Positions 12,643 through 25,900 of a stretch of 64,000 nt of DNA are shown in pieces. The stretch lies in contig CANNZV010000840.1 of the NCBI GenBank assembly GCA_947561585.1, positions 124,001-188,000 of the forward strand. Direction: 5' to 3'. How positions within the stretch are numbered: the stretch's first letter is position 1; every line of letters starts with the position of its first letter. The position numbers were made by a program, and so were the translations under genes. Source of the DNA: Caprella mutica. Taxonomy: Eukaryota; Arthropoda; Malacostraca; Amphipoda; Caprellidae. The notes beneath the pieces were generated by a model that was given only the letters and a program-made list of their open reading frames with translations, searched no databases and was not told where the DNA came from.

Positions 12643-13275
12643 AATATAACCTTTCCGCATTCTGCAAAGGTAAAGATTACGTGAACTTGGTAGAGCGCAT
12701 ACCTTCGCCGCCGCTTTGACCCATTTTCTTCCAAAATCTAATAAATTGGTGATTGGATAATGACCAATCGTCCCACCAAGTTTCATGCAATCTGGTTCAA
12801 TACTTTTTGAGTTATTGAGTTATAAATAACCTTGACCTTGACTTTTGACCAGATCACTCCTAAAAGTCGACCAGATGGTTCATGGACATTGTCCAATCGT
12901 CCCATCAAATTTCAGAAAATTTGGTTGAATACTTTTTGAGTTATTGAGTTACAAATGGACTTGACCTTGATCTTTGACCTTTGACCCGATCGCTCCAAAA
13001 ATACAACAAAATGATTCCTGTATATTGACCAATCGTCCTACCAAATTTAATGCAATATGATTCAATACTTTTTGAGTCATAAATGACCATGACTTTGACC
13101 TTTGACCGGGTCGCTCCCAAAATTCTACCAGCTGGTCACTGGACGTGGACCAATCGCTTCACTAAATTTCAGGCAATTTGTTTGAACACTTTTTCAGTTA
13201 TGCGAAAAACAAGATGATAAATAAATAAATTAATGCCGTCCAAAATATAACCTTTCCGCATTCTGCGAAGGTAAT
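12643..13275 (+). repeat. Dispersed repeat with TTGACCTTTGACC core, copy 1
   Basis: It starts near 12679 with TTGGTAGAGCGCATACCTTC and ends near 13270 with CCGCATTCTGCGAAGGTAAT. The interior is three to four diverged ~125-bp units with CCAATCGTCCCACCAA, TACTTTTTGAGTTATTGAG and GACCTTGACC, and it has a late ATAAATAAAT run. The first 24 bases belong to the tail of a preceding truncated copy that the foldback interrupted. Other copies are at 48803-49352 (plus) and 46925-47070 (minus). The head resembles a tRNA D-arm (TTGGTAGAGCGC), so a SINE is possible; a Helitron-like non-autonomous element with tandem core is the alternative. Confidence 0.65.
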
Positions 13276-14335
13276 TAGATGTTGATTATATTGTAATTTA
13301 TCAAAAAATTAAAACACTTACAGTCTCTTGTCGGTCATAATTACAAGAAAATTCCGAGATAAATGTTTGGAATAAGTATACCTTATAATAAATTACGGTC
13401 AATATTTAATACCTTATTGTCCCCTGAAGCTGTCTGTGGTGAATGGGAGAGAAGGAACCAATAGGGCTTAAACTGTTGTAATTTGGATTGTTTTTTATTT
13501 TATCATGTTTATCATTTTCTAACGTTACTTGCAACTCGTTTTAGAGGATAGCGCTAGGGTTATGCTCTTCAACTTCGTAGTCTTATATTTTTATGTTATA
13601 GGTAGACTTCATTTACTATCACCCCTTCATTTTCCTCTTCCATCCGTGAGTGCAACTCCGGTACTTGTGGACCTTTTGTAAGATTCCTTAGTAAGTGACT
13701 GCATTCACAGAGAAGCTTTTCTACATCCATGATCATTTTCACCAAATGGTTGTGGAGTAGCTTCTCTGCATGTATGAGCATTATCAACTACTTGTGGCAG
13801 GTAACTTAGCTCATGGAGCCACTTTCCTTCTGACTGCTTCTTCAAATCCCTTGTATTTAATTCAAATTTTAATGTTAGTGATATGGCCAAATTAATTAAA
13901 TTACCTTATTAAGTGTCTAAAAAATAAAATAAATTTTAATTATGAAAGAATGTTATGGTGGGGCCATCGAAGATATAACCTTGTTATATTCAAATCTAAA
14001 AAAATGTACATCCTTACATTTACTTTTATCTATAATAATCAATGTCGTAACGTATATTATTTCCGATAATTGTTTTATTATCTATTCAGATAAATTAACT
14101 TCAGGTAACAATTTAGTAGATAATATAAAAATTAAGACCTAAGACTTGACAATCTGTACTCCTGACCCTCTTTCTTTTAAAGAAGGATTTCTTATTCCAA
14201 TTTTATGGCTGCGGTAAATTCCCGAGACTGACTGTCCTTTTGTGATTCCAAGGGAATATCCCATTAGGAGAAAGGTGGGAGTGGGAATGCGGGTCAAGGA
14301 TGTGCACCGAGGTGAACTAGGTTGCCTGTGAAGAA
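13276..14335. other. Spacer, no gene recognised
   Basis: It contains a solo GTTATGGTGGGGCCATCGAA motif at about 13952-13972. The minus frames of 61-63 codons at 13596-13890 and the plus frame at 13942-14142 have no recognisable domain. Confidence 0.5.
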
Positions 14336-14695
14336 CATTCGTGCAAACAGAGAAAGTTATGGTGGGGCCATAGAAGATAAAAAGAAAGATATGATGGGGC
14401 CATATAAGATAAAGAGAAAGTTATGGTGGGGCCATATAAGATTAGGAGAGAAAGTTATGGTGGGGCCATATAAGATAAAGAGAAAGTTATGGTGGGGTTA
14501 TATAATATATAAGATTAGGAGAAAAAGTTATAGCGGGGCAATAGAAGATTGAGAGAGAAAATTATGGTGGGGCCATAGAAGATTGAGAGATAAAATTATG
14601 GTGGGGCCATAGAAGATAAAGAGAAAGTTATGGTGGGGCCATATAAGATAAAGAGAAAGTTATGGTGGCGCCATAGAAGATTAGGATAGTGGGGT
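14336..14695. repeat. Tandem array of the GGTGGGGCCAT motif, about 12 units
   Basis: About 12 head-to-tail units of roughly 29-31 bp are built on GTTATGGTGGGGCCATA followed by GAAGATTAGGAGAGAAA or GATAAAGAGAAA. It is the tandem form of the motif that elsewhere occurs as inverted pairs. The 76-codon open frame across it is an artefact. Confidence 0.85.
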
Positions 14696-15680
14696 CCTAT
14701 CAAAGAGTGGTTCCATTTTCTACTAGCATTACTAATACCATATAATTGTCTTTCTGGGTTTTAAAGTTTTAAGGGAATTTAAATATTTAAGAGCTAAAAA
14801 ATAGTTTAGAGCAAAGGAATAAAAATGTGCTGCAATAGATTTTAATGAAATTTTTTTAGAAATTTCATATCGTATTTTCTTTAATTATCAAGAATTATCT
14901 CTAGAAAATTATCAAACAGGATAACTAATAACGTCATTTGATTCCCTGTAATTTCAATACCAGTTATATTTTTCTGTTTACTAGTCAAAATATTGATTGG
15001 TGTTCATATTAATTGGATATCATGTTATAGAATTATACACAATGTAATTAATTATATTAGAAAAAAAGGGGTAAAAACAACTAACAAAAAATCTATTTTC
15101 ATATTCAAATAAGTAACAAATGATTTTATCAAATTTACGTTCGGAAAGAAAATCAATAACAAGACCAAAATTACTATACTGCATACCCCGCTGTTATAGT
15201 CAAATAAATGTAGAACATGTTTCACAATTATTTCTCCTGATATATAGAACTATAATTGAGGAGTTACTCCGGCATTTGGTTGTTAGATTTCAGTTAAGCT
15301 GTTTTGGTCGTAAATATTGCAAACAGTTTTATATGCAGGTGTGAATGATAACTACCATTCTATGATGAATCTATACGTAATTCTAGGAGAACACTTATTT
15401 GACTTGTCATAAGTGCGATACGTAATAAAAGCGGGTTATGACTTTATAGTCTGATAAATGAACTGAAATTAAATAGTAAATATTATTGACAATGAATTCT
15501 AAAAATAATAATTCATTTGTTGCAGCAATCATTTCTAGATTTTTCAATTCTTTTTCTTTTCCTGGTAAATGTATGTATTTATTTATTATATAAATAGCGG
15601 TTGTCAATTGATTCATAAATAAAAATAAATAAAAAAATGTGTTCTAAGTATATAAGAAATAATTGTAATGACTTGGAATC
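14696..15680. other. AT-rich spacer, nothing recognised
   Basis: No array, inverted element or conserved protein fragment was seen. Two open frames of 69-74 codons (15120-15344 plus, 15407-15616 minus) lack any recognisable feature. Confidence 0.5.
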
Positions 15681-15858
15681 AAATGACCAGAAGCAATTGA
15701 CTGGGGATCAAATGACCGTGGATAAAGTGATGGCAATCAAATAACCGGGGATCAAATGACAGGGGATCAAAAGGTACGGGGATGAATTGACCGGAAATTA
15801 AATGACCGGAAATTAAATGACCTAGGATCAAGTGGGGGCAATCAAATGACCGGCCACC
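15680..15858. repeat. 14-16 bp minisatellite, degenerate
   Basis: About eleven units of the type GGGGATCAAATGACC occur, with variants AAATTAAATGACCGG and GATCAAGTGGGGG. A G-rich tract follows at 15970-16020 (runs of 10, 6 and 4 G). Confidence 0.75.
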
Positions 15859-16142
15859 AATCAATAGTCACAGTACTATCCTAAACAATAGTACAATAGT
15901 CACAGTACTATCCTCACAATAGTCACGTGTGATCTCTATAGAAGATGCTGTGAGGTATTTCAGGTCACAAGGGGGGGGGGACTATTTAAGGGAGGGGGGC
16001 TATTTAAAGGGGGTGGAGGGGGTTATTGATCGACTTCAGACTCACCTGTTTAAAGGTATCAGTTACTCTGCAGTACAGACCTAATTTACATAACGTATCG
16101 ATATATTATAATAGAAAGGAACATGCTAGTTTAACTGGGGAT

Positions 16143-16915
16143 ATTTATTATATAAGTTGATAAATGTTAGTTAATTGTTACCAAGTTATTAGTTAATTGT
16201 TACCAAGTAATTAGTTAATTGTTACCAAGTTATTAGTAAATTGTTACCAAGTTATTAGTTAATTGTTACCAAGTAGTTAGTTAATTGTTACCAAGTTATT
16301 AGTTAATTGTTACCAAGTTATTAGTTAATTGTTACCAAGTTATTAGTTGATTGTTACCAAGTAATTAGTTAATTGTTACCAAGTTATTAGTTAATTGTTA
16401 CCAAGTAGTTAGTTAATTGTTACCAAGTTATTAGTTTATTGTTACCAAGTTATTAGTTAATTGTTACCAAGTTATTAGTTAATTGTTACCAAGTTATTAG
16501 TTAATTGTTACCAAGTTATTAGTTAATTGTTACCAAGTAATTAGTTAATTGTTACCAAGTTATTAGTTAATTGTTACCAAGTTATTAGTTAATTGTTACC
16601 AAGTTATTAGTTAATTGTTACCAAGTTATTAGTTAATTGTTACCAAGTTATTAGTTAACTGTTACCAAGTTATTAGTTAATTGTTACCAAGTAGTTAGTT
16701 AATTGTTACCAAGTTATTAGTTAATTGTTACCAAGTTGTTAGTTAATTGTTACCAAGTAGTTAGTTAATTGTTACCAAGTTATTAGTTAATTGTTACCAA
16801 GTTATTAGTTAATTGTTACCAAGTTATTAGTTAATTGTTACCAAGTTATTAGTTAATTGTTACCAAGTTATTAGTTAATTGTTACCAAGTTATTAGTTAA
16901 TTGTTACTAAAATAT
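16143..16915. repeat. 22-bp minisatellite, about 34 units, very homogeneous
   Basis: The unit contains TAGTTAATTGTTACCAAGTT, and most units are identical. Variants concentrate at one position (TTATTAG, TAATTAG or TAGTTAG), producing a higher-order pattern. This homogeneity suggests recent expansion. Confidence 0.95.
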
Positions 16916-16955
16916 TTATCTGCAGTATTGAAAGTAAAATGTTCCTATATTATTG

Positions 16956-17914
16956 ATAGGGTGACCGGTATATTCCCCCCCCGGTAAATTCCACCCTAGG
17001 TATATTCCACCCCGGTAAATTCCACCCCACTTTACGGGTTAGGTTTGTTTAGTTATTAATATTAGTCATTTATTAATGTTATATGTAATACTAGGTAACT
17101 TTTAATTTCACTTTATCAAATTAAACCTTTTGTTGGCTAATCACAAACTTTTAATTTTTCACTACACATGTGACAAAACAGCAGAAAGAAAGGTTGTGTG
17201 AACGCATTTATCAGTTGAGGTATTTTGATTTTCAATCTCAAGCTGATTTTCTTCCCTATCGCCAACACAACAGCGATATTAATTGTAAGATGATGTCATT
17301 TAGTAGTTTTTATTGTTATATTTATTTCATTTTGAATTTGGTATTTTAACTTCTTGTAAAAGTGGTGGTTTTTGACCAGGAAGATTTTGATGAGGAGGGG
17401 GAATTATTGCACAGGGTTTTAAGGCTGGGAGATTATTGCCTTTTTTACATAGAGATTTTGACCACGGGTAATTTGGTCCTACATAGAATCCAAAACAGCA
17501 ACTTATAAGCAAAGAGCGAAAACATTGAATAGGTTGTCTCTGCCAGTCGACCCTTTCCATACCTCATCCAACCATTGTTGTAAGAGCACATGTGTTCATG
17601 TTAAAAATGAATTTATATAGCTTTTTCAACACGTAAACTTTGAAATAAACTACCATATTAAGAATATTTGTAATTTTATTAGGATACAATTTCAATTAAC
17701 TTGAGCTACCTCTAAATATTGTCCAAATGTCTCAGGATATTGTCTGAGTTATTTTCTCATCGGTACGAATTATTCAACAATTGGCCATCTAAAAATAAAA
17801 ATTGAGTTGTCACAGGGGTGGAATTTACAGGGGTGGAATTTATCGGGGTGGAATATACCGGGGTAAAATTTACCGGGGTGGAATATACCGGGGTGGAATA
17901 TACCTAGAACCTAT
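16956..17914. mobile_element. Foldback-like element with minisatellite ends
   Basis: The left end (16956-17035) is tandem CCCCGGTAAATTCCACC / GGTATATTCCACC. The right end (17815-17914) carries the same motif inverted (GGGGTGGAATATACC, six units). The outermost bases match too, ATAGG at the left and CCTAT at the right. About 780 bp of non-repetitive DNA lies between, with only a 77-codon minus frame (17327-17560) of no recognised family. This is the second element in the window whose inverted termini are short tandem repeats. Confidence 0.7.
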
Positions 17915-18479
17915 TGGTAGATACTAATTTTAGAATTTTTATTTTATTCTATGATAAGGTTCATATTGGATAAAGTACAACTTAACATTGAACAAATTAA
18001 TTTTGATAAAAAATATCCGCAGGTTGAAATGCGAGTTGAAATGTTAAATTAAATATATTTTCTTTTAGATGATTGAAAATGATGAACCGTAAAATTTCTT
18101 TACTTATTCTTCATATCACACAAAGTAGATACACAGTACAATACATATTATATAATATAATACGTACATCGTACATCAACAAGTTATTTCACATAATTCA
18201 ATTGGAATGATTCGGTTTTAAAGTAAAGATGAAGCCTCGTATTAAATAGCAAATTGTGTATAACTTTTCATTTTCTAATGTGTGATGCTGAAAAAATAAG
18301 ATTTCTGGCCTTTAATATTTATGCAATATATTTAGACCAAATTATTCTTGTTCTCTTCTATCAGAATAGGGTTTGAAAGTTATTATTGTCGATCCCTCTA
18401 TCATTGTCCTGAGGCTACATCGTTCCTTATGTTCAATTATAACTCTTTTCTTCATGAACCTGTTTACTGTCTATTTACC
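17915..18479. other. AT-rich spacer, nothing recognised
   Basis: No repeat, coding segment or palindrome stood out. It leads directly into the 36-bp array. Confidence 0.5.
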
Positions 18480-19375
18480 TTTCTATATCCGTAGGTAAAC
18501 AGACTGACTATGTAGGTCTCTTATCCATGGGTAAGCAGACTGACTGTGTAGGTCTTTTATCCATGTCTAAGCAGACTGACTGTTTACTGTGTAGGTCTCT
18601 TATCCATGGGTAAGCAGACTGACTGTGTAGGTCTCTTATCCATGGGTAAGCAGACTGACTGTGTAGGTCTCTTTTCCATGTCTATAAGCAGACTGACTGT
18701 TTACTGTGTAGGTCTCTTATCCATGAATAAGCAGACTGACTGTGTAGGTCACTTATCCATGGGTAAGTAGACTGACTGTGTAGGTCTCTTTTCTATGTGT
18801 AGGCAGACTGACTGTGTAGGTCTCTTATCCATGGGTAAGCAGACTGACTGTGTAGGTCTCTTATCCATGGGTAAGCAGACTGACTGTGTAGGTGTCTTAT
18901 CCATGGCTAAGTAGACTGACTGTGTAGGTCTCTTATCCATGGGTAAGCAGACTGACTGTGTAGGTGTCTTATCCATGGGTAAGTAGACTGACTGTGTAGG
19001 TGTCTTATCCATGGGTAAGCAGACTGACTGTGTAGGTCTCTTATCCATGGGTAAGTAGACTGACTGTGTAGGTCTCTTTTTTATGTGTAGGCAGACTGAC
19101 TGTGTAGGTCTCTTATCCATGGGTAAGCAGACTGACTGTGTAGGTCTCTTATCCATGGGTAAGCAGACTGACTGTGTAGGTGTCTTATCCATGGCTAAGT
19201 AGACTGACTGTGTAGGTGTCTTATCCATGGCTAAGTAGACTGACTGTGTAGGTCTCTTATCCATGGGTAAGCAGAATGACTGTGTAGGTCTCTTATCCAT
19301 GGGTAAGCAGACTGACTGTGTAGGTCTCTTATCCATGGGTAAGAAGACTGACTGTGTAGGTCTCTTATTCATGAG
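18480..19375. repeat. 36-bp minisatellite with higher-order structure, about 24 units
   Basis: The unit contains CTTATCCATGGGTAAGCAGA and CTGACTGTGTAGGTCT. Recurrent variants (GTGTCTTATCC, TTTTCTATGTGTAGG, TCCATGGCTAAG) repeat in the same order at 18780-18920 and 19075-19215, so blocks of several units were copied together. As 36 is 12 codons, the minus strand is open for 207 codons of a 12-residue periodic sequence. No start context, signal or homology suggests it is expressed. Confidence 0.92.
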
Positions 19376-19911
19376 TGTCTATTCTTACCATCAATGAGCT
19401 GGGTTTACACGGTTACCTGTGGTAGCCGAGTAGTCGATCTTGTGCATGAAGCGTACTTTCACTGGCCTCTCTTCTACGAGTCCATTTTCTCTTCATGTCT
19501 CTAATCACCTCTTACTTGATAGGGACAATTAAAATTAGTTATCTCGCTTTGAATAATAATACCATTAATAAAGAAAATAGTCAATTACATAATTATGTCA
19601 AGAAGAAATGTAGTATTTTATTAATGAACTCAATCATTTTTGTTTGTTTGTTTGAACATCTAATGGAACGTCACACACCCATTTACACTCGCAGTACTCG
19701 GAAAGTGCGTGTTACCATAAGTCACGATAAGATTATTTTCAATAGTTTGTTAAGTTGTTCCACACTTCTTATTCTTAACTATCCAATTATAATTTATTTA
19801 CCAATTACAAAATACACTATTTATGGGAAAACCCTAATACTATTTTCCCTCTAAGGTACTCGAAACTGCGAAGACGAAGGACGACTAACGACTTGCTACT
19901 CCGCCTTCAGG

Positions 19912-22900
19912 ATGAGTGTGGCGAGGGTGCTGAACCCCCTGAAACTGGGGGGCGACAAGGGTGAGAAACCGGGTCACAATGACCCACACATTGGCCAAAA
20001 TGACCCACACATTGACCAAAATGACCCACGCATTGACCAAAATGACCTACACATTGACCAAAATGACCCACACATTGACCAAAATGACCCACACATTGAC
20101 CAAAAAGACCTATCTAAACATGATTCATTATCTTCGTTCCGCTTTGAAATATTTTTTCATCTTGTTATTTAGATTCCATTGAATTAGGTAATAATTACAG
20201 TTGTTCAGATTAATTTAATTGACTTGATGAAATGATACTATTCATGCAATTATTCACCGATATATCGGATTGTTTCCACTTATTCTCATGTCTGTCTCCA
20301 GGTCGGTCCACAGTGAGCGAAGGCCTGGCCACGCCCCTGAAGAGTGTCCTCTCATGCCCTGTCTGCTGCCAGAGCTTCGACGAAAAGGCCCGAAGACCAA
20401 AATCACTTGACTGTTTTCACACTGTTTGCCAGACATGCTTAGTCAAGTGCTACAACAAGGGAAAGGTCTGCAAACATTTTTCATAAGTTAACTTAGAGCA
20501 ATGCGAACCAAATCTAATATTTTCATAAATATAGGCATTTATTTTAAATGGATATTTTTTTAAATCAAGAAGAATGCATATTATAGTTCATATGATGAAA
20601 CATTTTTCTAAAATTTTCTTTAGGCATCCGACTTTTAAGAAACTTGTGATTTGTTTCGGCATCGATACGACAATTTCAGTGTGATTAAATGCTAAATTAT
20701 TTGAGAGAAAACCAAACCACAAATGGGATTCATATTTAACCTCCTCAAAAGATTTTGTATTTAATTACAAAGAAATATTTCACACTGCTGCCAATTAGAA
20801 CCACTCATTTTCTAAATTATGATTCAATTCTCAGGTTTCGTGTCCCAATTGCAAGAAGGTAACAGAGACAGATTCTCTTTGCAAACTGCGTGACAACACT
20901 CAGCTGGTGACTCTAGTCTTGAACATGTCATCACTCAACCTTCATGAGGCTGGTGAGGAAGATTTAGCACTTAAGAGGGGAAGTAGCACTTAAGAGGGGA
21001 AGTAGTACTTAAGAGGGGAAGTAGCACTTAAGAGGGGAAGTAACACCTAAGAGGGAAAGTAGCACTCAATAGAGGAAGTAGCACTTAAGAGGGGAAGTAG
21101 CAGTTAAGAGGGGAAGTAGCACTTAATAGGAGAAGTAGCACTTAAGAGGGGAAGTAGCACTTAAGAAGGGAAGTAGCACTTAAGAGGGGAAGTAGCACTT
21201 AAGAAGGGAAGTAGCACTTAAGAGGGGAAGTAGCACTTAAGAGGGGAAGTAGCACTTAAGAGGAGAAGTAGCACTTAAGAGGAGAAGTAGCACTAAAGAG
21301 GGGAAGTAGCAATTAAGAGGGGAAGTAGCACTAGAGTAAGGAAGTAGCACTAGAGAGGGGAAGTAGCACTCAATAGAGGAAGTAGCACTTAAGAGGGGAA
21401 GTAGCAGTTAAGAGGGGAAGTAGCACTTAAGAGGAGAAGTAGCACTTAAGAGGGGAAGTAGCACTTAAGAAGGGAAGTAGCACTTAAGAGGGGAAGTAGC
21501 ACTTAAGAGGGGAAGTAGCACTTAAGAGGAGAAGTAGCACTAAAGAGGGGAAGTAGCACTTAAGAAGGGAAGTAGCACTTAAGAGGAGAAGTAGCACTTA
21601 AGAGGGGAAGTAGCACTTAAGAAGGGAAGTAGCACTTAAGAGGGGAAGTAGCAATTAAGAGGGGAAGTAGCACTAGAGTAAGGAAGTAGCACTAGAGAGG
21701 GGAAGTAGCACTTAAGAGGGGAAGTAGCACTAGAGTAAGGAAGTAGCACTAGAGAGGGGAAGTAGTGCTTAAGAGGGGAAGCAGCACTAGAGAGGGGAAG
21801 TAGTACTTAGGAGGGGAAGTAGCACTCAAGAGGGAAAGTAGCACTTAAGAGGGGAAGTAGTACTTAGGAGGGGAAGTATCACTCAAGAGGGGAAGTAGCA
21901 TTTAAGAAGGGAAGTAACTATTAAGAGGGGAAGTAGCACTAGAGAGGGTAAATAGCACTAAAGAGGAGAAGTAACACTAAAGAGGGGAAGTAGTACTCAA
22001 GAGGGGAAGTAGTACTTAAGAGGGAAAGTAGTACTTAAGCGGGTAAGTAGTACTCAAGAGGGGAAGTAGTACTTAAGAGGGGAAGTAGCACTAGAGAGGG
22101 GAAGTAGCACTTAAGAGGGGAAGTAGTATTCAAGAGGGGAAGTAGCACTAGAGAAGGGAAGTAGCACTAGAGAGGGGAAGTAGCACTAGAGAGGGGAAGT
22201 AGTGCTTAAGAGGGGAAGTAGCACTAGAGAGGGGAAGTAGTGCTTAAGAGGGGAAGTAGCACCAGAGAGGGGAAGTAGTGCTTAAGAGGGGAAGTATTGC
22301 TTAAGAGGGGAAGTAGCACTAGAGAGGGGAAGTAGTGCTTAAGAGGGGAAGTAGCACCAGAGAGGGGAAGTAGTGCTTAAGAGGGGAAGTATTGCTTAAG
22401 ATGGGAAGTAGCACTCAAAAATCTGTGATACTTCCAGGCGTTTCACGTTTTCCTAATAAACTTTGTCACAAAAGACGTGACACTTAAATGCCACAACTAC
22501 AACTTTGAGCTTGAAACTTTTTCAGTGCGATGTACTTAAAAGGAGTCAAATGAAATTACTGCCGTTATTTCTACCAAAAGATAAATAAACTCACACTGAA
22601 ACACTTTTAAGCTCTTGGAATACAGAAGTGTATTAGAAAGTTAGTGTATTTAATTGTCTGGCTTTACTGACAAGGGTAAACGAGACACACTGAATGTCTC
22701 AGACTTTAGTTTGATAATATGGTGTTGTTAACAAAGAGTAATATAGGAAATAATCATCTATGGCCCCACCATAACAATGTAATCAATGATTTTGTTCGTA
22801 TGAATAAAAAAAGCTGGTTCGAGATATTTTAATACGCCTTTTTGCCAGTTAAATAATTATTTAATTATAATTTGTACTATAAATTAGAATTGTGGATGGA

Positions 22901-25900
22901 AGAGAATTCCATTATTCAGTAAATAAACTCTAAATAATATATATTATATCGTATTTTCTTCATGACTGAAAATGTGAAACAAACCGACAATTCGTAACGT
23001 AAAGTTGCTGTAACAACAAAATTCCAGGTGAATCTAGCGGCAACGGCAAAGATATGTGCCAAATTCACTCCGCTCGTATCAACTTCTGGTGCCAAACCTG
23101 CAAGCAAGCTGTCTGCAGAGACTGTACAGTGATAGCCCATCGGCAGAACCAGGGCCACAAGGTTAGTTCAACCTACTTATTGTCAAAGGAAACTCTATTC
23201 TTCTTCAGTAGGAGACAATTAAACTACAAAATATACATAAATCATGAATACGTGATATATACCCGGATAAAAAGTTGCGGTTGGGCAACCAAATAGGTTT
23301 TCTATGGTCCCACCAAACTTTCATTCTGAGTATAGTCGCGTACGGTTAAGAAAGGCAAGAAAGAAGTTTTCAATTATTCATTTGAAGTGCACCACAGAGA
23401 TTTAGAGTAAAGAGACTCGAAATAAAATAATAGAGAAGATTGATAGTATAGTACATGATGACTCGTTTTACTTGATATAATAAATATCATAACTATTACA
23501 TAAAAAAATATATTTCATAAAAAATTATGTATCATATAAAATATGTTTGATAAGAAATATGTTCCATAAGAAATATGTTCCATAAAATTCATATTTCATA
23601 AAAAATCAAACTTTATAAAAATCATATTTCATAAAATCTAATTCATACAAATCATATTTCATAAAAATAATATATCATAAAAATAATATTTCATAGAAAA
23701 TTTATTTCATAGGAATCATCATTAAATTTTAAACAGTATCTACTTCTTACATTTTGATTGAATATCACTGAAAAATTATTTATACATCTTCCTAGAAGCT
23801 TCTTCACACATGCCATGCAGTGATCCGTCCGTGATTTATCCGTTCCATCTCCTCTCGAGCTTGCTTTAGTATTAGTGAAAAAATATGTCGTTACTTTAAT
23901 TTCAACGGACACGTTCACACAGTACTGGATCCTCTCAGTGCTAAGAAATCACTGAGAGGAGCCGAACCAGACGGAAACCTGTCATGTTTGAACAAGCCTT
24001 AAAGGTGATACCGTGAGATATTAGCGTAACCTATCAACGCAGGTCTTGGATCACGATGAGGCCCTATCGTACCTCAGAGCTGAGGTGAGGCAGGCTACTC
24101 TTGATGCTCGCAATATTCGCCTGGAGACTCGGAAGCTGAGACATGACCAGAGACAGTATCTCAATAAGCAGCTGGAGGCTTGCCGCGCCTTTGAAAAGAA
24201 CCTCAAGGCACAATTGAAGGCCATGTCATCTGATAAGAAAGAAGAGGTGGGTAGCACTGTCATATATCCTGAGGTAAAGTGATTGTCGGGTTATGGAAGA
24301 TAAAGTTGGCTACAGGCCACCCTTTTAATCTCATTGGTGTGACCAAAACTTTCTTAGTAGGTAACTAGAAACAGCTGAAACATAATACATTTTGAACCTG
24401 TTTTTCTCATCCTAAATAAATAATTCAAGATGCATGCCAAACTGAACTAAGAAATAGCGGATATCATGCTAAGAAAATAGAAGGCAAAAAGACAAAGAAA
24501 ATTCAAATAGTGTTCTCTGCTAAATTTCCGTTTAATTGATTCAATCAGGCCCGGGCCCTAGACCGAGTAGAGACTGACGCTAACTCTACCACCAGTCTTA
24601 TCAGTCTCATAGAGGCTGCTAGCAAAGCTAGTGAGGTGAGACTTGCCGCTGCTAAAGACTTTGCCCAGGCTAAGAAAACTCTTCAGAATAATCTGATGGC
24701 TGTGACTCAACTGAACAGGTCTTCAGATGAGCTGGATTGTCTGGATGACAAGTGAGTAGATTGGTTACCATTTAACTCAAATCTAAAATTCAATTGATCA
24801 AAATGAAGGGAAAAAACTGCTGAATTGAAGTAAACGGTTGATATTGAAAACAATTTTTATGATGAAATACATTTTAATTCAGTCATTCATTTTTCAGCTC
24901 GTATAATTACGCTCCTGGATCTCCTGGTTTGGACCGAAAAGGCAAGGCAGGATACGGTGTCAGGTCTTGGCATCTTACTCGACCAGCCCTAAGTTTCGAC
25001 ATGATGGAGGCTAAGATCCGACCACTGCCTAAAGTCTATATCGATCTTGCTATCGAAGGAATCCAAGTAAATTTCCACTTACTGCTTATGATATGATGGT
25101 CAGTGATGATAGGAAGAAACTATTTCTGTTTTAAATTTCGCAGCAAAGAGGACGTATCGTGATTGAGTTGAGACCTGACAAGGCACCTCGATTGTGTGAG
25201 AACTTCACTATGCTCTGTTCTGGAGAAAAAGGATTCGGCTACAAGGGCTGTAAGGTGTTCCGATGTCTACCAGGATGGTGGATTCAGGCTGGTGATTTCG
25301 CTACTAATGATGGAGAAGGCGGAAGAGCAGCCTCAGACGATGAGTTAATCGAAGCTGAAACCACGGGTAAATTACCATTAGAACCATTAAATTATAGGGA
25401 ATTAGAATAACATGATTATAAACACGGCATTGGCGTAAATTGAATCGTGATTACCTCTGATGAAACTGTAATCGGGTTAAGATGTATGTTTGGAACAAGG
25501 AAAGATAACGGACCAGAGTTTGTTATCTTTCCTTGGTTAAATTCTGGTCCGTTATCTTCACCAGCTTCATTTCTGGTCCGTTATCTTCACAAGCTTCATT
25601 TCTGGTCCGTTATCTTTTATTGGTTAAATTCTTAATATTGAAACAATAATTGGAATAAGAATAATATTTTGGAATCATAGATATGATGTTAAAGGATATA
25701 ATCAGATTTTTTATCCATTTTTTAATTACTTAGTCTTCACAACATATCAATTATAAGGTTGTATATTTATAAAAACTAAAGGAAATTTTATCAAAACTAA
25801 TGGAATCTGTGTTATTTTTCATCAATTCTTTCAATTATCATATGTCTGGTACTTAATCTATACTAGCTTAATTTCTGGTCCATTATCTTTACTAGCTTAA

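Noticed and set aside
15970..16020. G-rich tract as a possible G-quadruplex regulatory site
   Set aside because: There is no gene nearby to regulate, and the runs fit decay of a purine-rich repeat.
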